Assembly: GCA_035578155.1 (NCBI GenBank)
Contig: JAPWDM010000033.1
Span: 2,501,846 to 2,565,845 of the forward strand
Direction of reading: 5' to 3'
DNA length: 64,000 bases
Origin: Brachynemurus nebulosus
Lineage: Eukaryota; Arthropoda; Insecta; Neuroptera; Myrmeleontidae
Shown piece by piece: positions 21,710-34,958 of this stretch (positions are counted from its first letter, which is position 1; each line of letters opens with the position of its first letter). The notes under the pieces were generated by a model. The model worked only from the letters and a program-made list of their open reading frames with translations. It made no database searches and was not told the origin of the DNA. The position numbers and the translations under genes are program-made.

Positions 21710-22174
21710 CTTCTATGTTGTGTTCCTTTTTTGGTTGTTTGGCAATTCGTAGTTTTCAATGTAATTTGTTATTAAATTAATACTGCATAATGCAGAGTTA
21801 TGGTTTTTACAACATTCATAATGTCCTGTGATATAAAAAACTGCAAAATTTTAAAAACTATAAAAATATTTGATAAACTTATTTTAATCAGAATTTATGA
21901 AAAATGTGTTCGGTTTCTTTTGTACGATACAGTATATATCAATTCAATAATCAACAGATGTTTACATAATTATGATGTTAAAACTTAAAATAATTTTTTT
22001 TTTTTTTAATGTTTATTATACAGGCTGTGAATAATTTTAGTGTGGTCAGAGGCGTATTCAGAAAAATTTATATTAAACGATGAGCTGGCTGGGATGCGAT
22101 TTTTTCAGATAGCGAATTCCGAAAAAAAATTTATGTCTTCCACCATTATACATCGAGATAAACCATCTGTCAAA
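21710..22174. other. no gene seen
   Basis: AT-rich sequence with a T homopolymer near 22,000. The 62-residue frame at 21,800-21,988 has no recognisable feature. Confidence 0.45.
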
Positions 22175-22533
<359 letters not shown>

Positions 22534-22539
22534 GACCAA

Positions 22540-23340
22540 CTAATTTCTGTAATAAAACTAGACTAGCTCCTAACAATATGGGTTATCAGTGTTTGAATAA
22601 AAATTTTTCCCTCCGAAACTATGCAAAATACAAAGTTGTTACAAGAACCAAAAAATGAAGAAAATTAATGCCTTCCTCTTAAAAAAAATCTTAAAGCCAT
22701 TCATCATCCTCAAAAAATTCTGAACTAATTTATCTAGGGGTGGGTGCACAGGTACCAAATTTCATTAAAATTGGTTCAGACATTTCTGAACAGCGTACAA
22801 AAATTTGATTTTTTAAGTAAACTTTGAACTCCTCTCATGCGTAAACGGTGCATTTTTACCATATATGGGAGGAACTTAACCCTAATTTTGAACAAAAAAT
22901 GACCACGAGTATTCTAGTGGCTATTTTTTCTTTTAATCGATTCAAAATTTAAAAAGGAATAAAAAATTCCACTACTATTTTTTTATCAAATGCCGGCATC
23001 ACTGTGAAAACTAGAATTAATGACAATAATAGGTAAGATACATGTATAAAAAGCATTACAGCATAAGAGTATATGGAAAGTGCCTAATCTTCATATATGA
23101 CTCATTTTGATAAAAAATGACTAGACTAGAAACGGTAATATACCAAAAATCAGGTCGATTGCCCGCACTGGTACCAATAATACATAATAATAATAAATCT
23201 ACGTCGTCTTCTAAGTTCTTTTTATTAAAAGCTATTTTTCAAGTACTATACCAATGTAGAGTTTCTGAAGTTCAGTTTTTTAAAGATGAGGCGAAACGCA
23301 GCGCGGCGCAGTTCTGCTTTCGGAGATAAATACATCTGAA
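22540..23340. other. no gene seen
   Basis: Repeat-like phrases (for example AAATTTCATTAAAATTGGTT near 22,760) suggest an old interspersed repeat. No exon signal is recognised. Confidence 0.4.
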
Positions 23341-23344
23341 TAAA

Positions 23345-23450
23345 TGCAGGTGCGTCCACTAGGTCGACAGAGCGGCGTGGTACCGCCCCGGAGATCTTAA
23401 TGATGTAAGAACCGCGCCGCGCCGCGTTTCCGACCTAATGGACGCTCAGC
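23345..23450. mobile_element. GC-rich mini inverted repeat
   Basis: GCGTCCACTAGGTCG and, inverted, GCGTCCATTAGGTCGG bracket a core rich in GCGGCG. It stands out sharply from the AT-rich surroundings and is probably a short MITE. Confidence 0.5.
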
Positions 23451-23869
23451 TTAAGACAACAACTCAAGATTCGTACCTTATTAACAATCAAGGAAAAATG
23501 AACTTATTACGTATTCAAAAGCGAAAGCACTTCCATCCCTGCTAAGAATCTTATTGAGAAAACTAATAAATAGAAAATCTTTTAATATTAACCTGGTACC
23601 AGCAATATTGTGAGATCCGAAATAGAAAGTTGGGAACCTGTTCCCAACAGAATTCAGTTCAATTCAGAGTTCACCTGAAGACGGTTTAGGAAACCGAAAA
23701 CTAGTTTGTGAGAAAGTATTTTTCTATATTTAAGTGAAAATTTAACAAAGTTAAACATTCTTCGCCATATATAAATGTGATTTATATCGATAACAATACA
23801 GTAGGCAGACTAAATTTAAAGAAACAAATGAAATAAATATTATCATTTATCACAAATGCAATACACATA

Positions 23870-24240
23870 TCGAGCCATTACCGCCATTTTAGCGTAACCG
23901 ACAAATATCAAATTTTACAGGAGAAGGATTTTTTAAATATTTGTATGGCGCTTGCGATATTTCTGCTGTCTTAATTTTATTACGCCTGAGCGTATTATTC
24001 CTATTATTTTATTAACCTTACGATAAAGATGGTTATTGTCTGTCGGTTACGCTAAAATGTGAAAATGTGTTGTATGAACGATAAACTAAGCAGTTGCTAT
24101 AACTCTTTAATTAATGAATTTTGGAGAAAAACGTTAACGCGCTGCTTGGTCCGTTACAGTTTAAATAGTTGCTTGCAATAAAAATCTCAATTTCGATAAA
24201 AGTGTCGCTTACGATAAATCCGCGGTAATGGCTCGATATA
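23870..24240. mobile_element. TIR element, ~370 bp
   Basis: The ends ATATCGAGCCATTACCGC and GCGGTAATGGCTCGATATAT are inverted. An inner pair AGCGTAACCGACA (about 23,893) and TGTCGGTTACGCT (about 24,040) is also inverted. The right end is part of the duplication that follows. Confidence 0.6.
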
Positions 24241-25272
24241 TGTAAGTAATTTAAAAAATGTTATTGATGTCATTTTTTATTTCATTTATAAAGTAGAAAT
24301 TTTGGATTTTTTTGGAAAGAAAAAATATCTTCATAAAGGCCTTCCAGTTCACTATTTAAGGTCCTTTTTTAATATTTAAAAATAAAACACAAAGGCAATT
24401 GGCGGATAAACATGGGTAGGAATGCCCTCGTACGAATTGTGTTGGCTTTTTTCCTGCTAACTGCTATCGGCATAAAATTGAAATGTACTGAGATTCAGCC
24501 CTTAAGAACTTAAAATCTTTTTTAAAAGTCCCGATCAGCCGGACAACCATCATCAGTTTTGAAACCACCAAATTGACAATTCGCTTGTAGACTTTTAATC
24601 ACATTTCGCTTGCAGACATTCAATACCGAAATTGAAGGGAAAAATTCGACTTCCATAATGGGACCCCGCTGCTCACGGCGTTTTTTATTTATAAAATAAG
24701 AATTAATGAATTTTGGAGAAAAACGTTAACGCTGCTTGGTCCGTCACAGTTTAAAATGTTGCTTGCAATAAAAATCTCAATTTCGATAAAAGTGTCGCTT
24801 ACGATAAATCGGCGGTAATGGCTCGATATATGTAAGTAATTTAAAAAATGTTATTGATGTCATTTTTTTATTTCATTTATAAAATAGAAATTTTGGATTT
24901 TTTTGGAAAGCAAAAATATCTTCATAAAGGCCTTCCAATTCACTATTTAAGGTCCTTCTTTAATATTTAAAAATAAAACACAAAGGCAATTGGCGGATAA
25001 GCATGGGTAGGGATGCCCTCGTACGAATTGTGTTGGCTTTTTTCCTGCTAACTGCTATCGGCATAAAATTGAAATTTACTAAGATTCAGCCTTTAAAAAC
25101 TTAAAACCTTTTTTTAAAGCCCCGATCAGCCGGACACTCATCATCAGTTTTGAAACCACCAAAATGACAAATCGCTTATAGACTTTCAATCACATTTAGA
25201 TATCTTGAAGCTACCGAAGATGAAGGGAAAAATTCGACTTCCGTGGTAGGGTCCCGCTGCTCACGGCGTTTT
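24111..25272. repeat. tandem duplication, ~595 bp unit, two copies
   Basis: Copy 1 (24111-24692) and copy 2 (24706-25272) share long near-identical stretches, among them TTGGAGAAAAACGTTAACGC, ATCTTCATAAAGGCCTTCCA and CCCCGATCAGCCGGACA-type blocks, and end at CCGCTGCTCACGGCGTTTTT. Differences are mostly single bases and short indels, so the duplication is fairly recent. No coding frame is conserved. Confidence 0.85.
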
Positions 25273-25439
25273 TTCCTATCTTTTCCATTTTTTCCCTTCC
25301 AGATACTAATTTTGGCAAAAAACAAGGTTTTAATCAATAATTTGCTTGGACTACATGTACACTAAAATCAAATGTTTATAAGGATACTTGTCAAATTATT
25401 TTAAGAATTATTTTGAGTAATAAAAAATTGGTATATACG

Positions 25440-25830
25440 GGTTTTCAAGTCGCTGATTATGAATTTGATATTATTATTTTGAAAGTTCAAAATGGCAGGT
25501 CCAAAATGGCGGGCAAAAATAAAAAAATTCATTTTATTAAAACAAAATTATAAGTATATTATGGTTTTCAAGGTCGGTGATTTTGAATTCGATATTATTT
25601 TTTTGAAAATTCAGAATAGCGGGTCCAAAATGGTGAGCAAAAATAAAAAAGTTTGTTTTATTAAAATAAAAAATTGTATATAAAGATTTTTAAGGTCGTT
25701 AATGATGAATTTGATATTATTATTCTAAAAATTCAAAATGATGGGTCCAAAATGGCGGATAAAAATAAAAAATTAGTTTTATTGAAACAAAAAATGGTAT
25801 ATAAAGGTTTTCAAGGTTGCTGATTATGAA
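25440..25830. repeat. ~125 bp tandem repeat, about three units
   Basis: The blocks GATATTATT..TTGAAA.TTCA.AAT and GGGTCCAAAATGG recur near 25,500, 25,622 and 25,745, each followed by an AATAAAAAA stretch. The ATG frames running through it follow the repeat and are not credited as genes. Confidence 0.75.
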
Positions 25831-25839
25831 TATGAAGTG

Positions 25840-27365
25840 AGACAAGAAAAAACTGAAATTGGTGTAAAAAACGAAGGGGCACATTGGAGCAAGAATTTTG
25901 TTTTTTAAAATAATCTTCACACTTCATACTTTGTTGCAAAAAAAACAAACCATCCAACTCGATCAAACTCATAACTATTTCTTATAAATAAACACATTAA
26001 TAATGCAATATTTCTTTGTAATAAGTACACCCTATAGAAATATTAAATTACCCTTTACCTTTACCACATATCCATAATGATTACTCATCTTCATTATCAA
26101 CTTCCATCACATTTGATTTCAAAAACACACTTGCAAACAAAAGTTATTAATGAATAACTAGAAGATGCGTACGAGACTGGTGCTCAGTTATCTGTGTTTG
26201 AGCTTCCCTTATCCGGTAATGCAGACGGTATAATGGGCTGTCGGTTTGCACCTAGGTGCAGTGGTGTCCCCCCTACGGTAATACAGGGTAATGAGTTCAA
26301 AATTACAAACTTCACTTTTCTCATTTTTGTCTGGAACGCTTATGGTCACTTTTTTCAATTTCTAAGCATCTTTTTAAGGGTAAGTTTCTCGCCTAATAGT
26401 TTAATTTGTCGCAGTTTATTTTACAATGCTACAAAAATTTCATTTATGAGCCACAAGACAGTTCTTATTTTTATGAAACTAATCGTATACCTTTTTGTTG
26501 ATTTCAGCTGCGTTAGCTGTTCATGTTTACACAGTCAACATTTACTTAGGTACATTAGTTAGATATAACTACAAATTTTCAAACTCCCTCGGTTTTTGGA
26601 GTACCTAATTCAAACTTGACAGGATAAATTTGAAATAAAACAAGAAATCATTAGAAAAGCAAATTTATTATTAACAAAGTACATTAAAAAACAGTAAAGC
26701 AAAATCACAAAAATAAAAGTATAACAAAAGTTTTCAACATTACTACATTGCTGCCTAAATCTTCTTCCCTGAGATTAATAAATGATTCAATAGCATCACG
26801 GATGATTCTGAAAGTATAATAGGTATTTGTATTTAAAGAAACAATATGTCACTGTACGTGTTTGTAACATTTTTCCAAATCGTAAACTAGACGCAGATCA
26901 TTTAGACTTGCAATGTAAAAATGATTGAGAAATATAAAATTGCATATTGATTACATAACGCCAATATTTTATTTAAATATATTAGAGTTATTATCTATAA
27001 TAATGATCATAAAAATTAAAAAATAGTAAGGAACAATGGATATTTTAAGGCACTATTTTAAATAGATCGAGTTAATTTTGAAGTTTTTGGGCAACAATGT
27101 GTATATGCTATAGTAAACAAATCACAATCAAAATCCAAACTGAAAACGAATTTAAACATTTTTATGATTAATTCTTAATCAGTTTTTTTGGTAACCCTGT
27201 ACTAGAACTAAATATTATAAGCTTAAAAAAAACTTTAACGCATAATTAAAAAAAAATAAAACTTTCGTATTCTTACAAAGAAATTCGAATTAAAAAAAAA
27301 CAAAAACAAAACAATTCTTATAAAACTAAATTTTTACACTTTTCGTAATACTGATACTCCTAATT
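25840..27365. other. 3' flank of the RING gene; no gene supported
   Basis: A 122-residue plus-strand frame (26,194-26,562) has no domain, no homology I recognise and a hydrophobic AT-rich tail. It is treated as chance. The sequence nearest the gene is AT-rich with many A runs, as expected for a 3' UTR and downstream DNA. Confidence 0.45.
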
Positions 27366-27370
27366 AGTAC

Positions 27371-27376
27371 TTTATT
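27371..27376 (-). promoter_or_regulatory. polyadenylation signal AATAAA
   Basis: AATAAA on the minus strand, about 70 bases after the stop codon of the RING gene, is a plausible cleavage signal. Other AATAAA-like words lie nearby, so the site used is not certain. Confidence 0.5.
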
Positions 27377-27444
27377 ACCTCAGGTACAAAATAAATATTA
27401 TATTCTATGAGAGTCGATTCAAACTTTAGAAAAAAATATAAAAA

Positions 27445-27549
27445 TTAAACTGCTCGATTCGCTACTTTTATTGGAGGAAATTCATCAATTATTATAATTT
27501 CTCGGCATACTGGGCACAATTTCTTTTTTCTCATCCACATTTCAATGCA
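27445..27549 (-). CDS. RING-H2 protein, last exon (second half of RING finger)
   Basis: This 34-codon exon plus stop follows the acceptor TATTTTTTCAG. It begins exactly at the sixth zinc ligand, Cys1026 of the partial protein, and supplies Cys1037 and Cys1040 in LCPVCRE. A short hydrophobic/acidic tail (IIIIDEFPPIK) follows before TAA. Joined to the exon ending at 44,388 it completes C-x2-C-x13-C-x-H-x2-H-x2-C-x10-C-x2-C, a RING-H2 finger. The exon starts in phase 0, as the upstream exon requires. It is too short to be found by length alone; the ligand pattern and splice phase make it convincing. Confidence 0.88.
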   Translation of the reverse strand, partial: CIEMWMRKKKLCPVCREIIIIDEFPPIKVANRAV

Positions 27550-29305
27550 CTGAAAAAATATACATTTTCAATTAAAAAGCCCATTTTCAAACAAACTATT
27601 CGAAAATGCGGAGTGAATAATACATAGGAAACTCCCATTACGCAATCCACCGGGACCAAATTGCTAAATGAGAAAGTCAAAGATCACGGGCGTCAATGTT
27701 TCTGATTTATATATTTGTATGATTTACTGTTACAAACTATTACTTAGACACTAACACGCTAACACATTCAAATATATTTGCTTTAAAACACGGAGGGGTG
27801 TCATTATACACATCTTGTGTGCGACGAAATTGTTAAATGGGAGCGTGCTATGTATTCAAAAAATGTTTTGTCACAAAAATTCAAAATTGATTAAGGCACA
27901 TCATCTGATTCTTCTCACTGATTCATATCTGACTAGACAATTCAAATGCTGTAAAAAAAATTTTAACCCATTATAATTAAGGAAAAAAATGAATTTTTTC
28001 AAATCGCGTTGTTTTCATAATCATGTTTGGTTCAATCCCCAGATTACAGATCCAATGTAAATACAAAATTGTGTGGTTCGTACTGTGCCGTTCTGTGCAA
28101 GTTAGACAACTTTCTGATCATTCGTTTACAGGTTGTGTTAAGGGTAATATCGCATTTGTGTCATTGTTTTTCTAATTAACTTTTTAAATTAAAATAGAAA
28201 AAAATATGAAGTGTGTCTTATCCACAGTGATGTATAGAGACGTAACTCAAAAATCGTTTAAAAAGTTAAAGTTATTACTGAAAAAGATAGCAGCAGTCAT
28301 TTGAATTTCTATACTATTTTTTTTTCTTTATCTAATAAATGGCAAGATATATTTTCTGTTGAGGGAATGTTAATTTTGAGTCAGGATTAAAAAAAAGATA
28401 TACTACACTATAGTGTATTGTTATCACACTCTTATCAATTGTTTATGTTGGGTTGTTGTCATAGATCACAGTGGTATGATTGCAATCCGGATCCCGGATC
28501 TGGTAATCTGGCGGATTCGGCATCATTTGATGTCCACCGGATCCGGTACAAATTTACCGGATCCGGTAAAAAATACTTGACACCAATTTTAAGAAAAATA
28601 CTCGCCTTGTTATATTAGTAGGTATTTAAATGTGTAAAATTCGAGGAAAATATTTGTCTTCTATTCATGACTATTTGTTGACAATAAAACCGACAAGTGT
28701 AGAAGCTAAAAGGCTCTGTTTTCGAGCATAGAACCAGTATAATTTTCAAAAAATATTCCATGTACAGAAATGGTCTCGTTACAGTTTTATATGTTACTGT
28801 CTGTATGTGTAACTTTATAAGAAGTCGACTGGTCAAAATCAGAATTGATTTGTTTATAACTGTTATATTTAAAATAATTATTTAAGGTAAGTATATTAAA
28901 AAATAAGAAGAATTTCTAAACTCGTTATTGTGATAATTGTGCCATTTATTGAACAGATTTACGATAAGTGACACAATTATAAAAGAATGAAACTGCCTAC
29001 CTTCCCTAAGTTACCTAATTATTGTGATCTCAGTTGATTAAAGTTAATTTATTTGGATTTAAGTTACTTATGTAATGTAAGTTACAATAGTATGTTATAC
29101 ATCAAGGGACTAAAGTGTGAGTTTTAATCCCGAGTGCAAAGTTTGTTTGTCAGAGGGTCTGTAAAGGCCTGAGGGCAACAATTCACACGAAGGATAAAAA
29201 AACACTTAAGTCCTGTGACGGATATATTATTTTTTGCAATTCTGGATAAATTGAAATTATGAAAATTAAGAAAAAAATTTTTAAGTATCATTTAAATTGT
29301 ATGTA

Positions 29306-29483
29306 GTAATATTCGGCGTGTTCGTTGCTGAGTTTTTCTGCTCAAAGTGAGCTGTTAGCGCATGCGTAAGAACATTTTTATGAAGTACAAAATACTTGTG
29401 TATTCCATAAAAAAAAAGTTCTTGCGCATGCGCTAGCAGCTCACTTTGAGCAGAAAAACTCAACAACGAACATGCCGATTATA
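29306..29483. mobile_element. hairpin MITE, ~178 bp
   Basis: TIRs of about 60 bp contain GAGTTTTTCTGCTCAAAGTG and GCGCATGCG, nearly exact on both arms, with a loop of only about 45 bp. No coding content. Confidence 0.75.
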
Positions 29484-29559
29484 TCAAGTTTACTTTGGAT
29501 AAATTAGTCGAATTGTACCTTGGAATTGTACAATACAATATATACCTCATTTCAGTTAA

Positions 29560-29760
29560 AATTGATCATGAGTTTTCGTTAAAAAATTAAATAATTCTTA
29601 TATTCGAAACAAATAAATTTTCTATTTTTTTCTAAAAACAAACTGCAAATTTAAAATTTACGTAAATGCAATAATAAAAGAGATAAAACCAAGAAAACGG
29701 AAACTATTTAAATTTAAAGTGACGAAGCATGGTTAAATTTAACTGAAACGAACCATAGCT
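29560..29760. repeat. interspersed repeat, second copy at 37,765-37,965
   Basis: Both copies share AAACAAACTGCAAATTTAAA and CATGGTTAAATTTAA over about 200 bp in the same orientation with moderate divergence. Family unknown. Confidence 0.65.
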
Positions 29761-30570
29761 GTGTTTAACTACAAGTTTGAATTTGCTTATTATTTTAAAT
29801 TACCTAGCAACGCTATTTAATTTAATTCTCTGTAAATTCGGCCTGTTGATTGGCTTAAAAGCGGGACTAGAAGAATTTTTTAGTCCCTTGGGACTAAAGT
29901 GCACTTTACTCCGTATTATAAGGGACTAAACCATGTATTTTAGTCCCGGAATTGTAAAAAATAATTACTTTATAGTACATTCACTTGATCATCTTTTATA
30001 CAGTTGTACAGTTGATTTTCAAACGGAAGGGAAAAATTGTTTTGATATGACCGACCATAATCGGATCGACATAATCCGGTCGGATCCGACCGGATTGAAA
30101 TTGGTGCCGGATTGCAATCCCTATAATGTATATACTTGCTTAAAAAAAGAACATAGTTACCTATCAACCAGTGGCGGCTCGTCCATAAGGGCTGCGGGAC
30201 TGCAGCCCCTGCAGTACAAAAAGAAGAATTGCTGCTTTAATATTATTGTTTTTCAGTTTTTATATATAGGTATTTATTACTTCAAAATAATAATTTGTTA
30301 TAAATAAAAAAATACTGAAAATACGGTAAAAACAGTTGTGTCTATTTCTATAATTTATAAGTTGCATTAATGAGTAACGTATGCGTCTATGATAATACCA
30401 GTAGTGCATTCGGTCAAATTCGGTATGTATTGTGTACAGGTATGTGTATTGTGTACTATATCTTTTTGATAAATGAGCTGCGCCTATTGCAGTCCCTTAC
30501 ATTAAATCTACGACCGAACTTACAATATATATAACATGACCAAACGAATCAAGCGATACCTTATCAAACC

Positions 30571-30839
30571 ATATATCGCGCATACTCTTTCTCAAACTCG
30601 TATATCAAAAACTGCATGTTTTAGGACACACAAAAAACATTAAATATTGTATTTATATGTATACTTATCTATATATATTTATACATATATGTAGGTAGCC
30701 AACATCAAAGGGTGTAATTAATTAGCATAAATCTTAAGTTTATAATGATGAAAACACAGATTTAAATACGTTTTTTTTTTATGTGTCCAAAAATTGGGAC
30801 TTTTCAGATACGAGGTTGAGAAAGAGTATGCGCGATATA
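30571..30839. mobile_element. MITE, ~269 bp
   Basis: TIRs of about 40 bp begin ATATCGCGCATACTCTTTCT. The interior (TAAATCTTAAGTTTATAATG) matches 16,700-16,730 inside the 2.9 kb nested element, so it is a compact relative of that family. Confidence 0.7.
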
Positions 30840-30989
30840 CGTACGCATATCGCTGAGTATAAAACTACAAAAGCCTACGTAGCTGTTTCATTCCTCCAGT
30901 TATGTACAACGCTAATGCATACGTATAGTTTAAATGTCCTGCAAGTAGTGTATGCCCACTGAGAGAACTTACATGCGTTTCTGTATTTA

Positions 30990-31830
30990 TATTGTACTAG
31001 CTGACCCGGCCACGCGTTGCTGTGGCTCAGTAGTTATAATTGATTGAATTAATTTTTTCTTATCATTTCAAACGATACACTGCACAATTATAACACTATA
31101 CACAGTATAATTATAAAAATCATTGACATCGTGAACATAAACAAATATGACGTGGAATAGAATGTCTAATCTAAAAATCGGAATACAGCAGGATACATAC
31201 ATACACATACAAAACGAAATCTATCAAGTGTCTACACAACCTAGATGGCAAACGATGTTAGATTAAATTATAGGTAAAATTTATAGGTCAATTCAATCAT
31301 ATATTCCCAAAATTCTGTGCAAAATCAATTATTTATAGTACTTGACTCTGCTCGCCCAATGACTCTAAAATAACTATCTTCATATTTTATTAGCATGGCT
31401 AATTTCCGCACCGTAAGAACTTAATATGGGTACCTATACCAGCAGTTTTAGAATTGTTTCTATTTTAGGCCCTTCAAGGCACCAAGGCCATGGGAAACCA
31501 TTTTAACGTCACTTTCATTTTTCATAGAAATCTCAACAGTACTTGAGTAAAAATTGTCAAATTTCTCCAGCTTTTTAATTTGCGCTCTATTTGGTGTAAC
31601 TGACGGACAGTGTGACCACACATTCATTTAAATCTGATATTCTGAAATTTTGTACAAAATCAATTCCTTATGTGCTTCGCTTCGCTCTCTCGACGACTCT
31701 AAAGTATTATTTATATTTTCATATTTTGAAGTCATATTCATATTTTTATAGAATATCTAATTTTCATATGTATGGAAGTTGCTGAAAACAGCAGAAGTGC
31801 CAATTGATGATAACTGGACAACCCAGTTGT
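30990..31830. repeat. interspersed repeat beginning CTAGCTGACCCGG
   Basis: CTAGCTGACCCGG near 31,004 is a phrase I associate with a common insect interspersed repeat. Two diverged units (about 31,310 and 31,650) share CAAAATCAATT...CTCGCCCAATGACTCTAAA-type text. A third copy lies at about 38,090-38,290. Not coding. Confidence 0.5.
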
Positions 31831-33102
31831 TTATTTCTTTATAAGATACAAATAGTATTTTGCATAGTATATAGTAAACGTAAAACTAAACTGTTCTTGT
31901 AACGAGCCAGCTTTCGAGTAGTTAACTCATCATCAAGTTTAACACAATTGTATTAATTGGTAATTTAGGCTGCCAATCGTCGTAATATCGTTTATATATA
32001 CATATATTTTTTCCTTCTAAATTATAACACTAAAAAAATCTAAATAAAAAATAAAGAAATAAAAAAATCTAACTGCATAAAAAGTGAAATAAAAAGATGG
32101 AAACAAAATGAAATATAAATACGCTGCCAATGGGGTGTGGCACACAGCTTCCTCGTATTTGTAGCAGACTTTTAAACAATCTTTAAAGTGATTTTATGCT
32201 TAAACTGCTTCTTGTCTTAAATTTCGTGCCTTAAGCCAAGGATACACTGGAAAGTAACTTCTGCAATTTATTGCAGGAGTTACTTGCGTATCAGTTTCCA
32301 ATAGATGTCATAAAATGAACAATTTATTGCTGCAAACACTTGCTGTAAGTTACATCAACCATACTTCCAGCAAATACTTGCATGGGTTGTTTCCACTGGC
32401 AATAAATTTTCAAGCAATTTTTGAGCGAGTGTTTCCACTAGTTGCAATAAATTATGCAAATTGATTGCTGCAAATAACTTCTGCAAGTTTTGCCACTAGA
32501 ACTTGCTGGAAGTTTTTGTTCTCTGTTTACATTATTTGATATTTTTGCAATTTTTTTTATTTATTTAAAATCTGACCGTTAATTTGTATGTATTAGCAAT
32601 AAGTATAACTGTCATTATAATTTTTATAAGTTTTAAAACAGATTAGATGCATAAAAATACATATTCCTAATAAAAAAGCTGCCATTGTAATGAGTATTTC
32701 AACGAAATAAAAATTTAAAAAAAGAAAAGTATGAGTAAAAGATGACAATGGCATGAAATCGAAAAAAAAATTGTTTAAAACAAAATTAACAGCTGAAGAT
32801 TTAAAAGAAGTAAAAAATTTTATTAAAATATCATTAGAAAATTTTAATTAAACAAAATACGTAAATTCGAATGAGTATTAGTACAAAAACGTCTACTCGT
32901 AACAAGAACTTTGAAAAGGCTCAAAATCGATTAGATTTAAATGTGAGACATTCTGAAGTAATCTAAATTAAAATTCAATATAGAATTTATAATTATTTAT
33001 TTTCAATAATTATTTCATTCTGGTTTTGTTCCATCATTTTTTTTTTTTAAATTTATTTATTAAAATTTTATAAAATTTCTCTTTAATTAACTATCAAATC
33101 AA

Positions 33103-34186
33103 TGGGCGCATGTAATTTCCGCACTTTTTTTAAAATGCATCAACTGTTTGTTAATTTATGTGGTAAATTCCGCACTAATCAGAAAATTAATATAAGTATG
33201 TACACGACAAACCTATATACCGGGTGAGTTTTTTGATAATTGCCATTCCATTTATTCCTAAAATATTCACAAAAGAACGAAACTACTTTTTTAGAAATTT
33301 GAACGAAAGGAAATGCTAATTATGAAGGTGATTAATTCAGCTAGCTCCTTATTATCATGAAAATTTAGGCAAAGGAAAATGCTAATCAGACAGGTGACTC
33401 ATTTTCATTTATCTGCTTTTATTTCATAAGAATTCCGTCAAAGGGAAACTAAACTAACCAAACCTTAACTAACCTCACCACCTAGTTTTATATCAAAGTC
33501 GAAGTATATTATCAAAACTAACTAAACTAACCTAACTTTAATTAAACTTACCACCTAATTTTATATAAAGTCGAAGTATATTATCAAAACTAACTAAACC
33601 AACCTAACCTAAACTAACCACATCACCTAGTTTTTATATCAAAGTCAAAATATATTGTCAAAACTAAACTAACCTAAACTAACCTTTCCACCTAGCTTTA
33701 TATCAAAGTCGAAGTATATTGTCAAAACTAATTAAACTAACGTAACCAATCTTCAAAAAGTACTCCATAATTTAATGTTACGTGTTTGGTACTAATGAAC
33801 AGCATTTTTAAAGAACTTTCTAATGATATACCATAAGTGGGGTCCTACAAATTAAAAAAATAGGATTGAGGTGGCTGAAGTCTAAGGAGTTGGTTGCAAA
33901 AGTTTCCCATGCCGATCATAATGGTTCCCCCTTCATGTTCTAGAAACTGTTTTAACAAATTTTAATTACCTATTACCGTTCTAAAGATACAAGGCCTGGT
34001 TTGTTTTTAAATTGACACCCTGTTTACGTATCATATACACCAGTTAAATATAATTTTATCAACAAATAATTAGTTTTATTTTCAATTGTTTAGTGCGGAA
34101 AATACACATAGGATTATGATAGTTTCAAAAGATGAGTGCGGAATTTACCTATAATATTTTGTTTGGTGCGGAAATTACTACCGCCC
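33103..34186. mobile_element. nested TIR element
   Basis: The TIRs TGGGCGCATGTAATTTCCGC and, inverted, TGGGCGGTAGTAATTTCCGC are flanked by AATCAA on both sides. GTGCGGAAAAT-type words repeat near the ends. A partial relative of the left TIR occurs at 36,114-36,140. Confidence 0.65.
33440..33760. repeat. ~77 bp tandem repeat, about four units
   Basis: Units contain CACCTAGTTTTATATCAAAG, CGAAGTATATT and AACTAAACTAACCTAA. Copies are close enough to see the period by eye. It lies within the nested element. Confidence 0.75.
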
Positions 34187-34958
34187 AAATCAATTACCTA
34201 CATTTTTTAATATACGTATGTGTATATCTATCTTTTTCTTATCCTTTTCTTGCCTCTTATTCTATCTTTGTTTTCGAAAAAACTTGCACAAAAAACTTCC
34301 AATAATTTTGATAAGTAAAAAGTTGCTTGTGCAAGTTAAATATACTGTTGAAATACTTTTTGAACCAACTTGCTGTTACAACTTCTCCAAGTGACTGAAT
34401 TTGTGGAAGTTCACTTGCAGGTTACTGTTTCCACTATCAAATACTTGCACAAATTAACTTGCGGCAATTTAATTGCAATTGATATGTTTTTTATGTGTAA
34501 GCACACTGCTTACACACAAAGCAAAAAAAAACTTGCTCAACTTGAAAATAATTGCAGAAGTTAACTTGCAGTGACTGTTTCCACATAAAAAAATACTTGC
34601 AGAAGTCGACTTCTACAATATTTATTGCCAGTGGACACTTAGCTTTACAATATATATTATTAAAATGATGTTTGAAACAAGAAATACTTTAAGGCAGCGA
34701 TTTCCAAACTTTGTGCACTAATACCCCCCTTATAAAAAATCTTACCTCTGTCGCCCCCTTTGAAAAAATTTGTAAACAATTCTTAAATTATTTCTTTACT
34801 GAAAAAACTCATATTCTTGGCGGACGACAGGTCTATACGACACTGGAGAGCAAACCGTTGATCCACGTATTCGATACTTACGCGCTAACATGACTCTTTG
34901 ACCGCTTGAGAATTGCTATTGTTAAAATATTACGTAGCGAGCAGAAAAGTCAGTGTTA

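Larger units (their letters stand above)
28480..30130. repeat. repeats with ATTGCAATCCGG ends and CCGGATCC words
   Basis: GATTGCAATCCGG near 28,488 and its inverse near 30,110 bracket this stretch. Words such as ACCGGATCCGGT recur near both ends. Inside are a MITE (29,306-29,483) and inverted GGGACTAAAGTG phrases (29,106 and 29,890). It may be one TIR element, but no TSD was found. Confidence 0.35.
32234..34644. mobile_element. PIF/Harbinger-like element (2.4 kb), TTA TSD, with nested insertion
   Basis: The ends AGCCAAGGATACACTGG and AGCTAAGTGTCCACTGG (reverse strand) are flanked by TTA at 32231-32233 and 34645-34647. Both subterminal regions carry many copies of ACTTGC/CTTGCAG words, a typical MITE pattern of transposase-binding repeats. 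A second element is nested at 33103-34186. No transposase frame is seen. Confidence 0.7.

Noticed and set aside
26194..26562. 122-residue plus-strand frame as a possible gene
   Set aside because: No domain, no repeat support, no splice context, and a hydrophobic low-complexity tail; length alone is not enough in AT-rich DNA.
29933..30307. 124-residue plus-strand frame
   Set aside because: It crosses repeat text with GGATCCGAC-type palindromes and has an antisense twin, so it is a by-product of inverted repeats.
33440..33760. CRISPR-like array of regular repeats
   Set aside because: Units are contiguous tandem repeats without unique spacers, inside a transposable element in eukaryotic DNA.
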